A stretch of 64,000 nt of DNA from NCBI RefSeq assembly GCF_052857255.1, contig NC_135497.1:344884183-344948182 (forward strand), in the 5' to 3' direction. The DNA is from Amblyomma americanum (lineage: Eukaryota; Arthropoda; Arachnida; Ixodida; Ixodidae). Both the position numbers and the translations under genes were made by a program. Every line of letters begins with the position of its first letter. Position 1 is the first letter of the stretch. This document shows, piece after piece, positions 45,177 to 56,893 of this stretch. The notes beneath the pieces were generated by a model. It saw only the letters and a program-made list of their open reading frames with translations. It ran no database searches and was not told the DNA's origin.

Positions 45177-45401
45177 CTGTATAGAAAAAAATATCGCACC
45201 AAACAATTTAAAAATCAATACGATGCAAATATTTTTGCAGAATAGCACTGCTCCTTCAGAATAACACCGCACATAAACTGCCTGAAGTACCGCAAACTCA
45301 TAGCAAACATATTATATTGCAGCACAGATCTCAAGTCAAGCTGCATGACACTCCCACTGTTTAGCCCCTTACTGTTGAATCCCTTCCAATTGCTCCATAC
45401 A

Positions 45402-45668
45402 CAGTGAAAGCTCGTTAATTCACAACTCGTTAATTCGAAATTTTGGATAATTCGAGATAGTCATCGTGGTCCGGTCTGCAGTGCATAGAAGTCTATGCGC
45501 ATAACAGCTCGTTAATTCGCTTAAAAATTGGCGCCTTTGTTTTCCACTTTAGGAGAACATTGAACAAACTCTAATGAAGCTACAGAAAAACTAATTGCAC
45601 ACAAAATTTCATTGCTCTATAGCACTTTTTTTCTTCGAATAGCATCTCCCCTTAACGAGCTTTTTCTG
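45402..45668. mobile_element. 267-bp MITE sharing ends with the 37158 pogo element
   Basis: It starts CAGTGAAAGCTCGTTAATTC and ends, reverse-complemented, CAGAAAAAGCTCGTTAAGGG, with TA after the right end and TA three bases before the left end. Internal TCGTTAATTCG words recur. It is a short non-autonomous derivative that could once have been mobilised by the CENP-B-type transposase. Confidence 0.8.
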
Positions 45669-45669
45669 T

Positions 45670-46348
45670 AGAGCCTTTTACACAATCAGTGCACTACACA
45701 CACTGCTAGCAGCACGGATACTCATGGCACAATGGCTGGCAGCAGCATGCGCATGGGCAGGTTGTGAGGCCCTTTACCAAGCCGGGTTGTCAAGGCACTG
45801 AACATATATGCACATGGCCGCAGTCCGTGCAACGGTCTCCTGCCACATGGTGAACAATGAAGGCAAAGGTCAGCGGTCTTGGTCATGTCGCAACATCACT
45901 CCGCTCAACACAACTGGAATTAGAATCACTCTCTTATCAACGAAGTTCCCGCTTGTAGACCACATGGAGCTACAATTCTGTGTCAGCATTTGTACGCGGT
46001 GGAACAGAGCGGCAACGACAGTTGAATCACGTGCCAGTTGGCTGGCGACATTGGTTTCATCTGCAGCCCCATACATGAGTGCTCACAGGCTAAAGCAGAT
46101 TCAAAAATTTTTCTCTAAGAAACAGTTTCTTAGAGACTACCTCTGCTTGTTAACTAATTTGAGACCCCAGAAACAAAAACTGGTTCACAGTGAGCAATAA
46201 AACTTCAAGCCTTGCACTTCCCATGAAAAGGCATCGACCAACCAAACACTGTTTGGTTAGTTATAAGCAGGTCCAGCAGTATTCATTTATAGTTATGCAA
46301 GAAACATTGCTAACTCGAGTTTTGGGACCCACTACAAATCTTGGTCTA
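45670..46348. other. Intron DNA without recognised features
   Basis: No coding frame, RNA gene or paired repeat was seen in this stretch of the 3.4-kb FUBP intron. Confidence 0.5.
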
Positions 46349-46398
46349 CCGTATTTACACACATAATTTGCACCCTCGCGTAATTTGTGCACCCTTAA

Positions 46399-47054
46399 GG
46401 GGGGACACTGGTCTTTGGCAGCAAAAAAGGACCCAAAAAATTTTTCAAAAATGACATTTTTGGAGCCTATAGCCAGTATTCTTCAACTGAACCAGTTTTC
46501 TCCAGGAAATCGATATTTTGACCATAATATTAAATTTAGATCACTGTGTGGGCTCAATTTGTTCAGGAGCAGGCGATTTAACACCATGAAAATTTTGGAC
46601 ACCTGGCTGACTTAGTACGTCAATATCTCAATGTTGTTTGCTATTGGAAGGTGAAGGCACAATGCATGCAATAATCGAAGCACAATTGTTCAATCACACT
46701 TCAAGAATTTATAGCTTTCCAATGTTTATCGATGCAGGATAGTCACACTTTGAATGCTGCTATTCTAAGTGCTGTAAAAATTACTAATGAGGGTAAAACA
46801 GAAAAGCTGGTTTGATTATTGCACTCCTCACTCACCATACCATGTAGCCATTGGTTAAAAATTTTTTATTGGGCCCTTTTTTGTACTGAGGTACTAATAA
46901 ATTAATAATTAAAATTAATCATTTTAGAAACTAGTGGATTTATTAAAAACAATTTTATATTTAATATCAGTATAAAAAACTGAGCAAAGTGATACAGTTT
47001 AATTAGGATTGGACTAAAACTAAGGAAAATAGGTCTAAAACCAGTGTCCCCCCC
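46399..47054. mobile_element. TTAA-target MITE nested in a pogo-type end
   Basis: Left end GGGGGGACACTGGTCTTTGG; right end reverse-complemented GGGGGGGACACTGGTTTTAG. An exact TTAA stands on each side (46395-46398, 47055-47058). The interior is AT-rich and non-coding. It is one of several TTAA elements here with GGGGGGA-type ends, probably Kolobok-related. Confidence 0.85.
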
Positions 47055-47465
47055 TTAACTGATCACCTGGGTTAATAAAAAAAACTTTTACTCGCATATT
47101 TTACGCACCGTGCTGCGCTAGACCACCATCCTGCACGGGGGCTCTACCCTATGGCTCTACCCAGTTGCATTCGGCTATTCCGCATTTGTTCGGAAGGCTT
47201 TTTGGATCTTTTGAGCACTGGGCATTCATGGTCATGTCGAGGGCCGCTGTTACAATCGCAGCGGCACCAGCGGCATCGCCACTCAGAACGGCCGGCAGCA
47301 CTTCCGGGGAGGATTGGCAGCCGATAGAAGAGCAGACACCGCTGTTTGCCGATTGGTGTGACGACTGCTGGCTACACTCTCCTTGGTGGCTCTGACGGCT
47401 TGTGTTTGGTTGTTCGGTCGTGTCTTGCAATGGGATATCACAACTATATGGCAAGTTTCAACCAC

Positions 47466-47597
47466 CTCATTACGGCGTGGAGCGGCGAAGCCAGCGAGAA
47501 TAATCGCATGTGCACAAGTTTGCCCATAGACAATCGTTGCGTCGGCAAACTCACCTGGCTATTCTGGCTGGCTTTGCCACTCCACACCGTGATAAGG
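47466..47597. repeat. Imperfect inverted repeat able to form a long hairpin
   Basis: The left arm has CGGCGTGGAGCGGCGAAGCC, AGCGAGAATA and AGTTTGCC. The right arm, reverse-complemented, has CGGTGTGGAGTGGCAAAGCC, AGCCAGAATA and AGTTTGCC. The arms are about 55 bases with a loop of about 20. It may be a decayed MITE or a fold-back remnant. Confidence 0.8.
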
Positions 47598-48349
47598 CGC
47601 TGACAAGCAGTTTGGTCGACGCTCACTAGGTACTGTTAAAGAAATGGCCGGGTGTAGATTTTGTGTGTGGTGTGACAAATGATTTATTGATTTGCGGCTG
47701 CTTTCCCGAACGAAGTTACGAAAGCAAACTTACGGAATCCGGAGCTACTGAACAATTGGCTGGGCTGCAAGAGACGATGCTGTTTTAGCGTGTTATTGAG
47801 CTTCGTTCAGGGGGCGGCCAGCTTGGGGTGCGGGTCCGGGTGCTGACGTATACGCAGCAACATACACTAGTATACCTATATTGCGCGTTATGACCTTTGA
47901 GTTTTTTTAAGTCGCGCTTGCGGAATCCCTGCGTAATTTGTGCACCCCCTTCTTGGAGCCCTAATTTCTGAATAAAAAGTGCGCAAACCCTTTAACTGCC
48001 CAATTAATTATCATAAAATGTACGAAATTCACCAAATTTTTCCGAGATTGGTGAGGAAACTTGTCTGGCTTAAAATATGCGCTGAAGGCACAAAATGCTT
48101 TTAACGAAGAACTACCGCCTTCTGGTGCGGAAAATTGCAACTAGCGTAATTGCCGACTAACTTGTCACGCAACTCTGGGTCGGGCAAGCGTGATTCATCA
48201 TTGGCGATATTGGTACAATCTCCCGTGAGTACAGGTCGGTGCTGATGGTTGAAGGGTTCAGGTAACAGCCACGGAAGTGGCTACCAGCAGGCAGTGACAG
48301 CTGAGAGAGCACTGCATGTCACCTTGAAGAAACCAACTTCAAAAGAATG

Positions 48350-48500
48350 TCACCATGTCATGAATCTGTCACCAGACAGGCTGGAGCAGGGATTAACACA
48401 GGGCATTACTGTTGCCTCAGCCAGGATTAAATGCAGGGGGTTCAAGCAATACCGCCCTCATTCTGCCCATACTGGGAGGCTTGGAAGTGCTCAACACTAA
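48350..48500. repeat. Dispersed intron repeat, copy 3 (diverged)
   Basis: ATGAATCTGTCACCAGACAG, TGGAGCAGGGATTAACACAG and ATTCTGCCCATACTGGGAGG match copies 1 and 2 in order, with more differences. Confidence 0.7.
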
Positions 48501-48625
48501 ACCCATCATGCGTTCTGGCTAGACCCTAGTCCAAAAACCCTCTGAAGCTAATCACAGCAAAAGAAAACACTAGCAGTACAGCACTCCCCCAATTGTGCCT
48601 AATATAAAAAGACATCTAGACTTAC

Positions 48626-48783
48626 CCCTCCTATCCGCTCATTGATGAGCTGCTGCGCATGCTCTATCTGCTGTGGATTGCCTCGAATGATGAAGACTTT
48701 TTCCACAGGGTTGGGAGGGGGCGCCCTCGACAGCTCCACATGGGCACACGACTGCTGATTGATTTGGCGTATGGCCTCTCCGC
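48626..48783 (-). CDS. FUBP1: FUBP-family exon: second half of KH4
   Basis: Acceptor CATGTGTGCAG, donor GTAAGT. It completes the Gly of GKGG, then encodes [34 protein letters not shown] and [18 protein letters not shown]. This supplies helix 2, strand 2, the variable loop, strand 3 and helix 3 of a type I KH domain. Its wording is close to KH4 of vertebrate FUBPs (ending QQIDYARQLIEEKIGG). It enters at phase 1 and leaves at phase 0. Confidence 0.95.
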
Positions 48784-49169
48784 CTGCACACATGGGAATG
48801 AAACTTCTGAGTGTCACTCATACACAATCTTTTTCCAGTGCAATCACGTAAGGCCACTGACAACCAAGCCCTATGCTGAAAAGGAATGGGGGGGGGGGGG
48901 CTAGAAAAGCAATAAGCACTAAAAGAACCAAAGCTTCACACTGCAAAATATGCGAACATAAAAAGCATGACAAGCCTGTCCAGAGCATTAACCATCACAG
49001 CCCCAGAAGAGGCTGCATTTCTCAATAGCCATGGTACTTTGCTGTCGCACGGAATTCCTTGCCCTCGGCGCCAACGAAGTAGTGGCCCGGGGTACGAGGC
49101 CGTGCAGTCTCCACAACAGGCATCACACTGATCCTCCCTCCCAGAGACTAAGAAAATATGTGTGCTCAC

Positions 49170-49356
49170 CTTTGCCAATCACCAGTCCACACTTGTTAGC
49201 AGGCACTGTGTACTGCACCTCGTGCACATCGTCGCCACCAGGGCCCCGCCCACGGCCACCCCGACCCATGCCAGGTCCTCCCGGGGGGCCAAATCCTCCG
49301 TCGAAGCCCCCACGACCTCTGCCCCTCCCGCGGCCCATGTTCTGCTGATCTCGCGC
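49170..49356 (-). CDS. FUBP1: FUBP-family exon: Gly/Arg linker and first half of KH4
   Basis: The acceptor GCCCTTTTGCAG precedes 49356 and GTGAGC follows 49170. It encodes ARDQQNMGRGRGRGRGGFDG, then GFGPPGGPGMGRGGRGRGPG, then DDVHEVQYTVPANKCGLVIGK. The RGR/RGG stretch is a flexible RNA-binding linker between KH3 and KH4. The exon ends inside the nucleic-acid-binding GxxG loop (GKGG), which is split by the intron. It enters at phase 0 and leaves at phase 1. Confidence 0.95.
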
Positions 49357-49779
49357 CTGCAAAAGGGCGACAAAACTCACTAAACTGCAGGCCTACACTG
49401 TAGGAATTAGGGTATAATGGGACAGAAAAACAATATAAGACCCGCCAAGATTGTGCCTCATGATTACTGTGCTCTAGAGAGCTTCACGTTTTTTATGTGC
49501 CGCCGTAAAGGAAACGCATATAATATTTTGTTTGTTTTTGTCAGATTTCCACCTCATATATGCAGATCCCAAAAATTTGACGGAAATACGTAGTTTCAGT
49601 TTCATTATTATTAAGTACAATCACAATCACGCTTCCAGCGAGAGGAGTTACCTAGCGGTGGAAAAGATCAGTATTTTCGATTTCGATGCCATTTCACCAC
49701 ACTGACTTGACCTTCCGACACACAGAAAGATATCTCTCATGGTATGACCACCGCGAAAGCAGCACTCAGCTGCTTTTAA

Positions 49780-50296
49780 AGGAGTATCGACACCTAATTT
49801 TGGTGGGATGTTTTCTTCACAACGATGCCGAAAACTCTACTACGTTTGAATCACCATGTGATATTCGCCTACGGCTGCTAAATAATTTGTAATCAAATTT
49901 TTTCTGTCATGCTGTTTCAGTTTCAACAGCCGAACGATGGCTATGACGTCAAAGGGTACTTTTGTGTCACGTGAGGGATGGAAAAACGTCCATATAATCG
50001 CTGCTTCATCATTATAATTTACTGCAGTGCTGAAGCCAGCCTTCCTCAAGAGCTGGAATGAAAGCGAATGAGGAAAAAGCGATTGTATTGCAGTTGTTTC
50101 ATGCCTCACGTGACCTGTAAGCACACGATGTCCCAGTCCTCATTCGGCTATTGAAACCGAAACATGAAGAGAAGAAATCAGATAAATTATTTAGTGGTCG
50201 TAGGAGAATACCGGGTGGTAATCCATGTATAATAATGCCTTACGCATCATTACAAGCAAAAAAACACGCACCCAAAAGTTAGGTGTCTATACTCCT
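49780..50296. mobile_element. TTAA-target MITE (AGGAGTAT ends)
   Basis: Left end AGGAGTATCGACACCTAATT; right end reverse-complemented AGGAGTATAGACACCTAACT. TTAA stands on both sides (49776-49779, 50297-50300). It is 517 bp with no coding frame, and its ends differ from the GGGGGGA-type TTAA elements. Confidence 0.85.
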
Positions 50297-50495
50297 TTAA
50301 AGGAGAGCAATGCTGTGCAGTTGGATCGCGGATGCTTCGGCCAGCATTCCCAAGGAGCTCGCTGATTATTATTAAAAATGTGGGATATCAAACACGCTCG
50401 ACGGTACTGAAGACGATTTTCTATGGAAGATATCTCTGACAAGGTATTCTCGCAAGACAGCACGCCTGACGACTGCTATCAACCCGAGTTACACA

Positions 50496-51293
50496 ATGCT
50501 TGTTTCTGATGGAGACAGCGCCACCTTCTCAGCCCTCGTGGAAGAACATCTACGGACTAGTCCCCATTGTTAAAAAAAAGTGCCTCAACCACGTCCAAAT
50601 GAGGATGGGCACGGCACTGCGGAACCTTGTGCAAAAAAGTGAAAAGTCACTGGGAGAGAAGGGCAGGCTGACAAAGGCTCTCATTGATAAACTGACAGAC
50701 TATTATGGCTGGGCCCTGAGAAACAACTCCAACGATGTGGCTGCAATGGAGCGTGCAGTGATGGCATCGTACTACCATGTCACATCAACTGAAGAGGAGC
50801 CTCGCCATGACTTCTGCCCAGAGAGTGCCAACTCGTGGTGCCGTCATAAAGTTGCCGAGGCAAGTGATTCACCACAGCCAAAGCACAAGTACAGCCTTCC
50901 AGGCTACGTCGCTGAGGCTATGCTGCCTGTTTACCAGCGCCTCTCACAGGCTTCTCTTCTGCAACGCTGCCTGGGTGCAAAGACGCAAAATGCGTCCGAG
51001 TCTTTCCACTCTGTACTATGGTCCCTGATGCCAAAGGAGCAGCACGCGTCTGATTGCTGTGCAGACAGCACTGCATGAAGCAGTGCTGAGTTATAATGCT
51101 GGTTGTCAAAGGGCCACCAAAGAAATCTCTGTCAGTGGGGCTCACACCTGGCCACCTAGCCATCCAGAGAGCTGCAGAAAAAGATGCCCTGCACATGGAC
51201 AAGGCCGAGAAAAGGAATCGGGTGAAGAATGAGAGGCGGGAAAGGAAAGAAGTACGCAAGGACACCACCAGCTATTCTGCAGGGTCATTTTAG
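50496..51293 (+). pseudogene. Kolobok/Mutator-like transposase relic
   Basis: The first frame reads MLVSDGDSATFSALVEE, the DGDS acidic motif of this transposase domain. After a frameshift near 50545 the sequence is IYGLVPIVKKKCLNHVQMRM then GTALRNL, LTDYYGWALRNNSNDV, MERAVMASYYHVTSTEEEPR and FCPESANSWCRHKVAEA. The HxxSTxExPxHxxCPxxxxSWC pattern is characteristic of the family Pfam calls Mutator-like transposase domain. A second frameshift near 51030 is followed by GLTPGHLAIQRAAEKDALHM and a basic C-terminus ending YSAGSF at 51293. It is inactive. Confidence 0.75.
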
Positions 51294-51808
51294 ACCTAAG
51301 AATAGGTTTTTTCCTGGTGTGGCTGCTCATTCTGACTGCATTTCGGGAACCACTTATCGGATTTCCATGGGGTTTTTATTTATTTCAAACCTGAATAAAT
51401 TTCTGAGGGCAAGACAAGCCCACTTTTTCAAGTTATTGTATCTGAAATTTGTCACAAGCAATTAAAATTTACCTAATGAAGGTCTAATTAGTGAAACTAA
51501 ATTCAGTGCTGTGCTAAAATTTTTCAGCAAGGAAATTCAGCAAAAGGGCCTTGTCTTGCCCTGCAGTACCTATCTAGCAATAACCATAATGAATTTCACA
51601 GTGACAGCGCTGTTTTCAAATTCTCCAGGCCTGGTATAAGGGGCCTATGCGAACCATTTTGATATACTCCTGTAACTTTAGAACCAGTGCCCACAGCTCC
51701 ATGAAACTTGGTAGTTCTTCAAATGGTTATGCCGCGAGCCTACCCTGAAAATTTAATTCAGATATATCAAGAAACAAAAAAGTTGGTGTTCAAGGGTAGC
51801 CTCCCCCT
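50496..51808 (+). mobile_element. 5'-truncated autonomous TTAA (Kolobok-like) element
   Basis: A transposase relic is followed by about 500 bases of 3' region. The right end, reverse-complemented, is AGGGGGAGGCTACCCTTGAA after a TTAA at 51809-51812. The left end and N-terminal coding part are absent. Linking this transposase to the TTAA MITEs nearby is an inference from the shared target site and similar G-rich ends. Confidence 0.65.
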
Positions 51809-51812
51809 TTAA

Positions 51813-53705
51813 AGAGTCAGCTTAGTGGGAACCAGAAGAGTGTAGTGGGGGACTAGTTGGTATGAAACTTATTGAACCTGATGCTAGCCACGGCCACATA
51901 CGCGATGTGCGTGCACCAGCGAGGATGTGATTTCAATCGGTGCCTGCGCATAGAACCTATTGGCGAGGCAAGCGACACGGGCAGAAAACGCCGCACGACG
52001 GTGCCGCTCGTCGCTGTCGCCTGGGCTTGTGCGGCTGAGCGAAAGCTTCACACCAGTGAATAGACGGCCCGAAAAACTGCGCTTGTGTACCTTATCCTTA
52101 TCAAAACTTTAAAGCGAAACGAGCAGCTGCATTTCATATCTCCGCACTTTCTTACTAATCAGCGGGGAACTCCTGCCAGATGCTTAAAATTCGGCTGGCG
52201 GTGGACTGCCAGCCCCTTCTGTGACAAGGCCTAGCGTGTGCGCAGCATTCGTGTGTGCGATTTCGGCGATTGCGGAGAGCAAATTTGCAAGTTCTAGCGC
52301 AGAATAGCTGTTGAGCGAAGTTTTGGCTACAGCGCCCTCAAAGCGACGACTGCCTACATCGCAGGGCGGGAGTACAATAAGGAGAAAGTGCCGATACGTA
52401 ACCCGGTCTGCACAGCATGTGCTGAAGGCAGCCGGCAGCAGCTGTCGGCGTGAACTGTGGACAACAAAAGTTTTTTTCACTAATTCAAGGAAATTCCAAA
52501 CGTATATTTAGCTAAAGCGCTTTAAAATCAAATACTGATGACATAAGAGGAAGCAGATACAATTAGCGGGAAGTGCCGATCCTGCGCAAAGCGCTTCCCA
52601 AGCAGGCGATATAGCATCAGTGGCGCTTATTGCAGTGTTATCATAGTGTGTAAATGAGTAAAACTGCAACTTGTGAGCAATACTATGTAATTTTTAAGAT
52701 AAGGAGAGCCCACCTTGCATTTTATGGCAAGCAAACGAGCAGTATTGTTTGTGCACAGCTATGTAAACAACCCCAGCGCGGGGCTGCAGTTGTCGTGATC
52801 GTCGCATTCCTAGGCCACAATGCGCACGCACAGTAAACGCTAAATGATGTACTATTATTTTCAAGCACTCATTTAGACAGCGGCGACTATTCATTGCTGC
52901 GGGCAGCGAAAGCATTCGAGTCGCGTAGGGTTTAGCGAGCGGCTCGGTTCCTGCAAAAGGGTTCTATGTGCCGAAGGGAATGTATGTTCGACTTAAATGC
53001 ACACATGCAGCTGGGAAGTAGTCTCATTCGTCACTTTTCTCTGCTCCTTTTGAGCCTAAAGGTTACTGTAGTGCCACCTCGTGATAATTTGAGTTCGATT
53101 ATCGAGCCGATGAACAGTGGACAAGGAATTGGTAGCACTACCAAACGCCGCGGCTTTCACGGCGCACATCGGCGAAGGCATGCACGGCACGTGCCGCTTT
53201 CCACATACGGGAGCACTTGACTGTTGAAAAAGAGACCACACTCATAACACAAAAATAACATGTTTATGAGCGTAAATAATAAAGCAGGGGTCCATATATT
53301 TCTGTTTCCTCAACAATCAGAAAAGGGGTGCCACGAACAAGTCCACTTTCTTAAGGATCCCTCAGGTTGCGTACTAAGCCGACGGCTTCCGAAAAAAAAA
53401 AAAAAACACTGAAAATGCATTTTATTTCGATAAGCTAAAAAAAACTTCAAGCGGCCGCAGTCTACGGTGTGCATGCAAGCACCTCAACAGCGCGCAGCAG
53501 ACGGCGCGGGGTGGGTGTGCCACTCTGACGTCAGCGATCAGAGGTTGCCAGACCAGCAAGCAGTTCGCACAAGAAACTGAAAAAATTCGTTTTAAAAATA
53601 TTTACCACACAGAATCAACTGAAACTTGGGGGAATTTTAATTTAGCAAGTTGAGAATTAAATGCGATAAGCAGGGTATGCGTGTAAATAGGCTGTCATGG
53701 CCCCT
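51813..53705. other. Intron DNA; right end of a further TTAA-type repeat
   Basis: No gene was recognised. At 53690-53705 the sequence CTGTCATGGCCCC runs into TTTAA, which looks like the right end of another TTAA-target repeat. Its left end was not found. A GC-rich patch (51900-52060) has no further support as a functional element. Confidence 0.4.
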
Positions 53706-53709
53706 TTAA

Positions 53710-55813
53710 GTCATCTTAAAGCTTCCTGTAATTATTTTCACAGGACAAGGTAACAGTACTTCCACGGTCACCCAAAAATGCAAGCAGCCTACTTGAAAGT
53801 GAGCAATCACAGCAGAACCATGCACCAATTGCTATCAAATGTCACCATCTCAAACGAACCTGTAAGCAATTTAAGAAGACAAAAAACCTAACCTCTCAAA
53901 CACAAAAAGTGACTGGTATCGCGAAAAATAATCCAATTAACCATGCACCTAAAAAAATGGGACAGAAGGACAGGAATGCATTACCTTTATTAAAGAAACT
54001 GATCATCACTCAATCCCACATCTAATGGCCCTTATTGGCCAAAAAAAAAATCACATCAAATTTAAAATGATGCACCCAGTTTGCCAGTACCTTAAATTGA
54101 AACTGGTATAAAATACCTGCAGAGTTTCAGTGAAGCACGTCTTCTCTGCAAGCACGCTAGCGCTATGGTGGTACAGAAGTTATGTCATGGATTTTTTTTT
54201 TTTTTTTTGCTGGGAGTACAGGGCAATTTGCATACCTATCATCAGCATCACTCTGCAGCGCCACCTTGTGCTACGAAAGACCATTGTTTCTCTGGTTTGC
54301 GGCAGAATCGAAATTGGGCATTCCCACATAACACCTCAAATTTGCAAAGTTAACTGGGCTGGTGAAAGCCGCCAGTTAATTTTCTAGTAAAAGTTCTATT
54401 CAAATTTACAGGATCGCAGGAATTCTTCAAATTATCTGAAATTTCAAATTAACAGATTGGAATTTTCAAGTTTAATTGCAGTTTCAATACTGCAAACACT
54501 GCACACCCCCATGGTATTCAGATGCAGACCAAACCACGACAGTAACACTCCTAAGAAGGAAACACTGCACATCCTCTACAGCAAAACTCAAATCTTGTAG
54601 CATAAGCATAAAGCGTGCACCCCAAGCCAGTGAGTATTTTCCACCACTTACTCCTCTATTACATATAAAGCTGAGCACTAAGCCGAGCAGACAACCTGTA
54701 GCAAAGAAATGTGACCTTAAAAAGCTTCTGGACATTACACAGTAGCATAACAGCAAAGTATTACAAGCAGCACCCTGTTTGTGTGAACTGTGATTCAAGG
54801 TTAATATAACCTTTCTCGTTACTTTTGAAAGCAATATGCAACTTCTACGTCAAATGCTGCCCACAGCCTCAGGTCAAGAGGAGACCTATGATATTACGGT
54901 TGCAGAGATGCTACAAAAAAGAATAGTGCAGAATCAGTGCTGAACACGGAATCCCTTAGTATGTGCACCATGCACACACAATGCATCATAAAAAATTAAC
55001 CTAGGATGAAGCTGGCAGGAGGATTGACCATTCTGTTTACCAAGGCCATCTGCGATACAAAAAAATTCCACAGAATGCAAAAACTACAGCACAGATCATT
55101 AAAAATAACTCAACACTCACATCTAAAGCAGTTTTCTTTTGCATTCTGGCCCAGGTACAAGCAACATGACAAGGCAATAGGCGAAAGCCACTTTAAAATG
55201 GAAGGTGCATTCACTGCAACCCGGCAATGACACCATATATGGTATCAGAAAACTACAACCTTTTAACATATAAAACATGCACAAGTTTCAGTCAGTCAAG
55301 CAATGTTGCACAATGCATGACCCCTGGAGTCAAGGCATGCCATAGCAAAACACAAGTTAGCCACTCACCCCCTCCCTCTACTCCTTTCAAAGAGAATCAA
55401 GCTGTCCACTGACACACCCCGGACCATCAGGCACCACATGCACGCACAAGGGAAGCCAAATGAGGATAGCATAGAATCATGCACCAGTTTCCGCTCATTA
55501 AACACAACCACCAGCAACAGTTAATGCAGCAACACTGAATGCAGCTCTATACCAGTATGTTAGGGGAGGCGTGCAGGTTTGTTAAAGCGAAGCGCAAAAA
55601 TTGACAAATAAAAATAGCAGCAGCGTGCTTTATGCTATCGAGAGTTTACCCAAAACAAACTACTTTCATGTCAAAGCACAAAGGCCACAAGGAAGGGAAA
55701 AGGGGACCACGAACAAAGGCTGCGGCACTAAGGCAGTGCAAATACGGTAGGCACACTTGCCGACTTACTGTTAAAGCTTATACTGCGGACTGATTCACTG
55801 AGAATGTTTTGTA
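53710..55813. other. Intron DNA without recognised features
   Basis: AT-rich sequence of the 11.4-kb FUBP intron. It includes a T17-18 run near 54190 but no coding frame, RNA gene or paired repeats. Confidence 0.5.
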
Positions 55814-56276
55814 CAGCAGAATCTCAGTCATAGGAATCTCACGGGGTCGTGACAAAATTCGTATCAGCAGGATTTTGTGTCACCCGAATGAACAAATTTC
55901 GAATGCAGAAGCATGAAAAATGCATTGACACAAATCTGTTTATGGCCAGCGGGATTTATTCACTGCTCTCTGTGCACACCACGCAATAAGTGACCGCAAC
56001 GTCGGCGATGAGCAGGGCGCAGACCGCTGATCACTGCTCGCGGTGCGTGCCGCGCAATTAGCGATCACGACTTTGGCGATGTACAGGCAGCGCTTAGTGC
56101 TCGCGCGCGCGGTCGCGGCTCGCGCGTTTGTATCACCTATAGAGGCAAGGGAGAGAGTTCGGAACATCCGAAATTCCACACATTGTCCACACAATGCACT
56201 CTCGCTAGAGAATTTTACAAATTCGTATGATCGCAAAACTCATATCTACTGTGTTCGTGTCACCGAGATTCTACTG
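55814..56276. mobile_element. pogo-like MITE (CAGTAGAATCTC family)
   Basis: Left end CAGCAGAATCTCAGTCATAG; right end reverse-complemented CAGTAGAATCTCGGTGACAC. TA stands on both sides (55812-55813, 56277-56278). It is 463 bp and non-coding. Fragments of the same family occur at 44508-44532 and 62654-62864. Confidence 0.85.
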
Positions 56277-56709
56277 TAGCACATTTAGCTTTTGCTGTTC
56301 CTTCTGAATTGCTCCCTGCCGGGCACTTCATGCCATAACTTTGGAACCAAAAGAGAGGGGGGGCCTCCTCTTTTTGTGCACCCTTCACCAAGCAAATTCC
56401 CCCTCTCCCCCCTAAGAACAGTGAGGCCTCCAGCGGAGACAGAGAGGAGGTAGAGAATGCCCACAGCGAGAAATGCTCAACACTCACGAAAGGTGGCGGA
56501 AATCCAAATTGTCTGTGCGGAGCGAATCCGCTGCGGTTCTGTGGCGGGCAGAAACGACAACACACACAGAGGCAGAGGCACACAATTAGGAGAGGGCACC
56601 GCCACCGTATTTGCACCGCACTGCACGCCTTCTCCTCCCACTTCAGCCCTCTAAAAGATTCAGGACACCATAATTACGATGCCCTGAGATATGCCAACAG
56701 CAAACAGTA

Positions 56710-56893
56710 CAGTAAAAGCTGATTAATTCGAACTCCATGAGGACAGACACCAACACAGAATGCGCTGTACATTGCGCTCTGGAATCAGTCTAAACTGTTC
56801 GGTCATTTCCTTTTCCTTTTTTTTTCCTCGAAGGCAACAGCCAGCGCCTTCTGTTCTAAAACCTGAACTTATGAAAAGGCCTCTTTGCCTTAA
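56710..56893. mobile_element. pogo-like left end, continued beyond a nested TTAA element
   Basis: CAGTAAAAGCTGATTAATTC follows TA at 56708-56709 and resembles the 37158 family. A candidate right end near 59609 (reverse-complemented CAGTGTGGAAGCTCGTTACT) lies beyond the TTAA element at 56894-58609. The pairing is weak and the right flank lacks a clear TA. Confidence 0.4.

Larger units (their letters stand above)
46349..47995. mobile_element. Composite region with a pogo-type left end
   Basis: CCGTATTTACACACATAATT at 46349 follows TA and matches the end of the BrkDBD-type pogo family, continuing CGCGTAATTTGTGCACCC. The same subterminal word, CGTAATTTGTGCACCCCC, recurs near 47932 and is followed by AAAAAGTGCGCAAACC. 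The right terminus is missing. A 656-bp TTAA MITE and a hairpin lie inside. No transposase was recognised. Confidence 0.5.
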
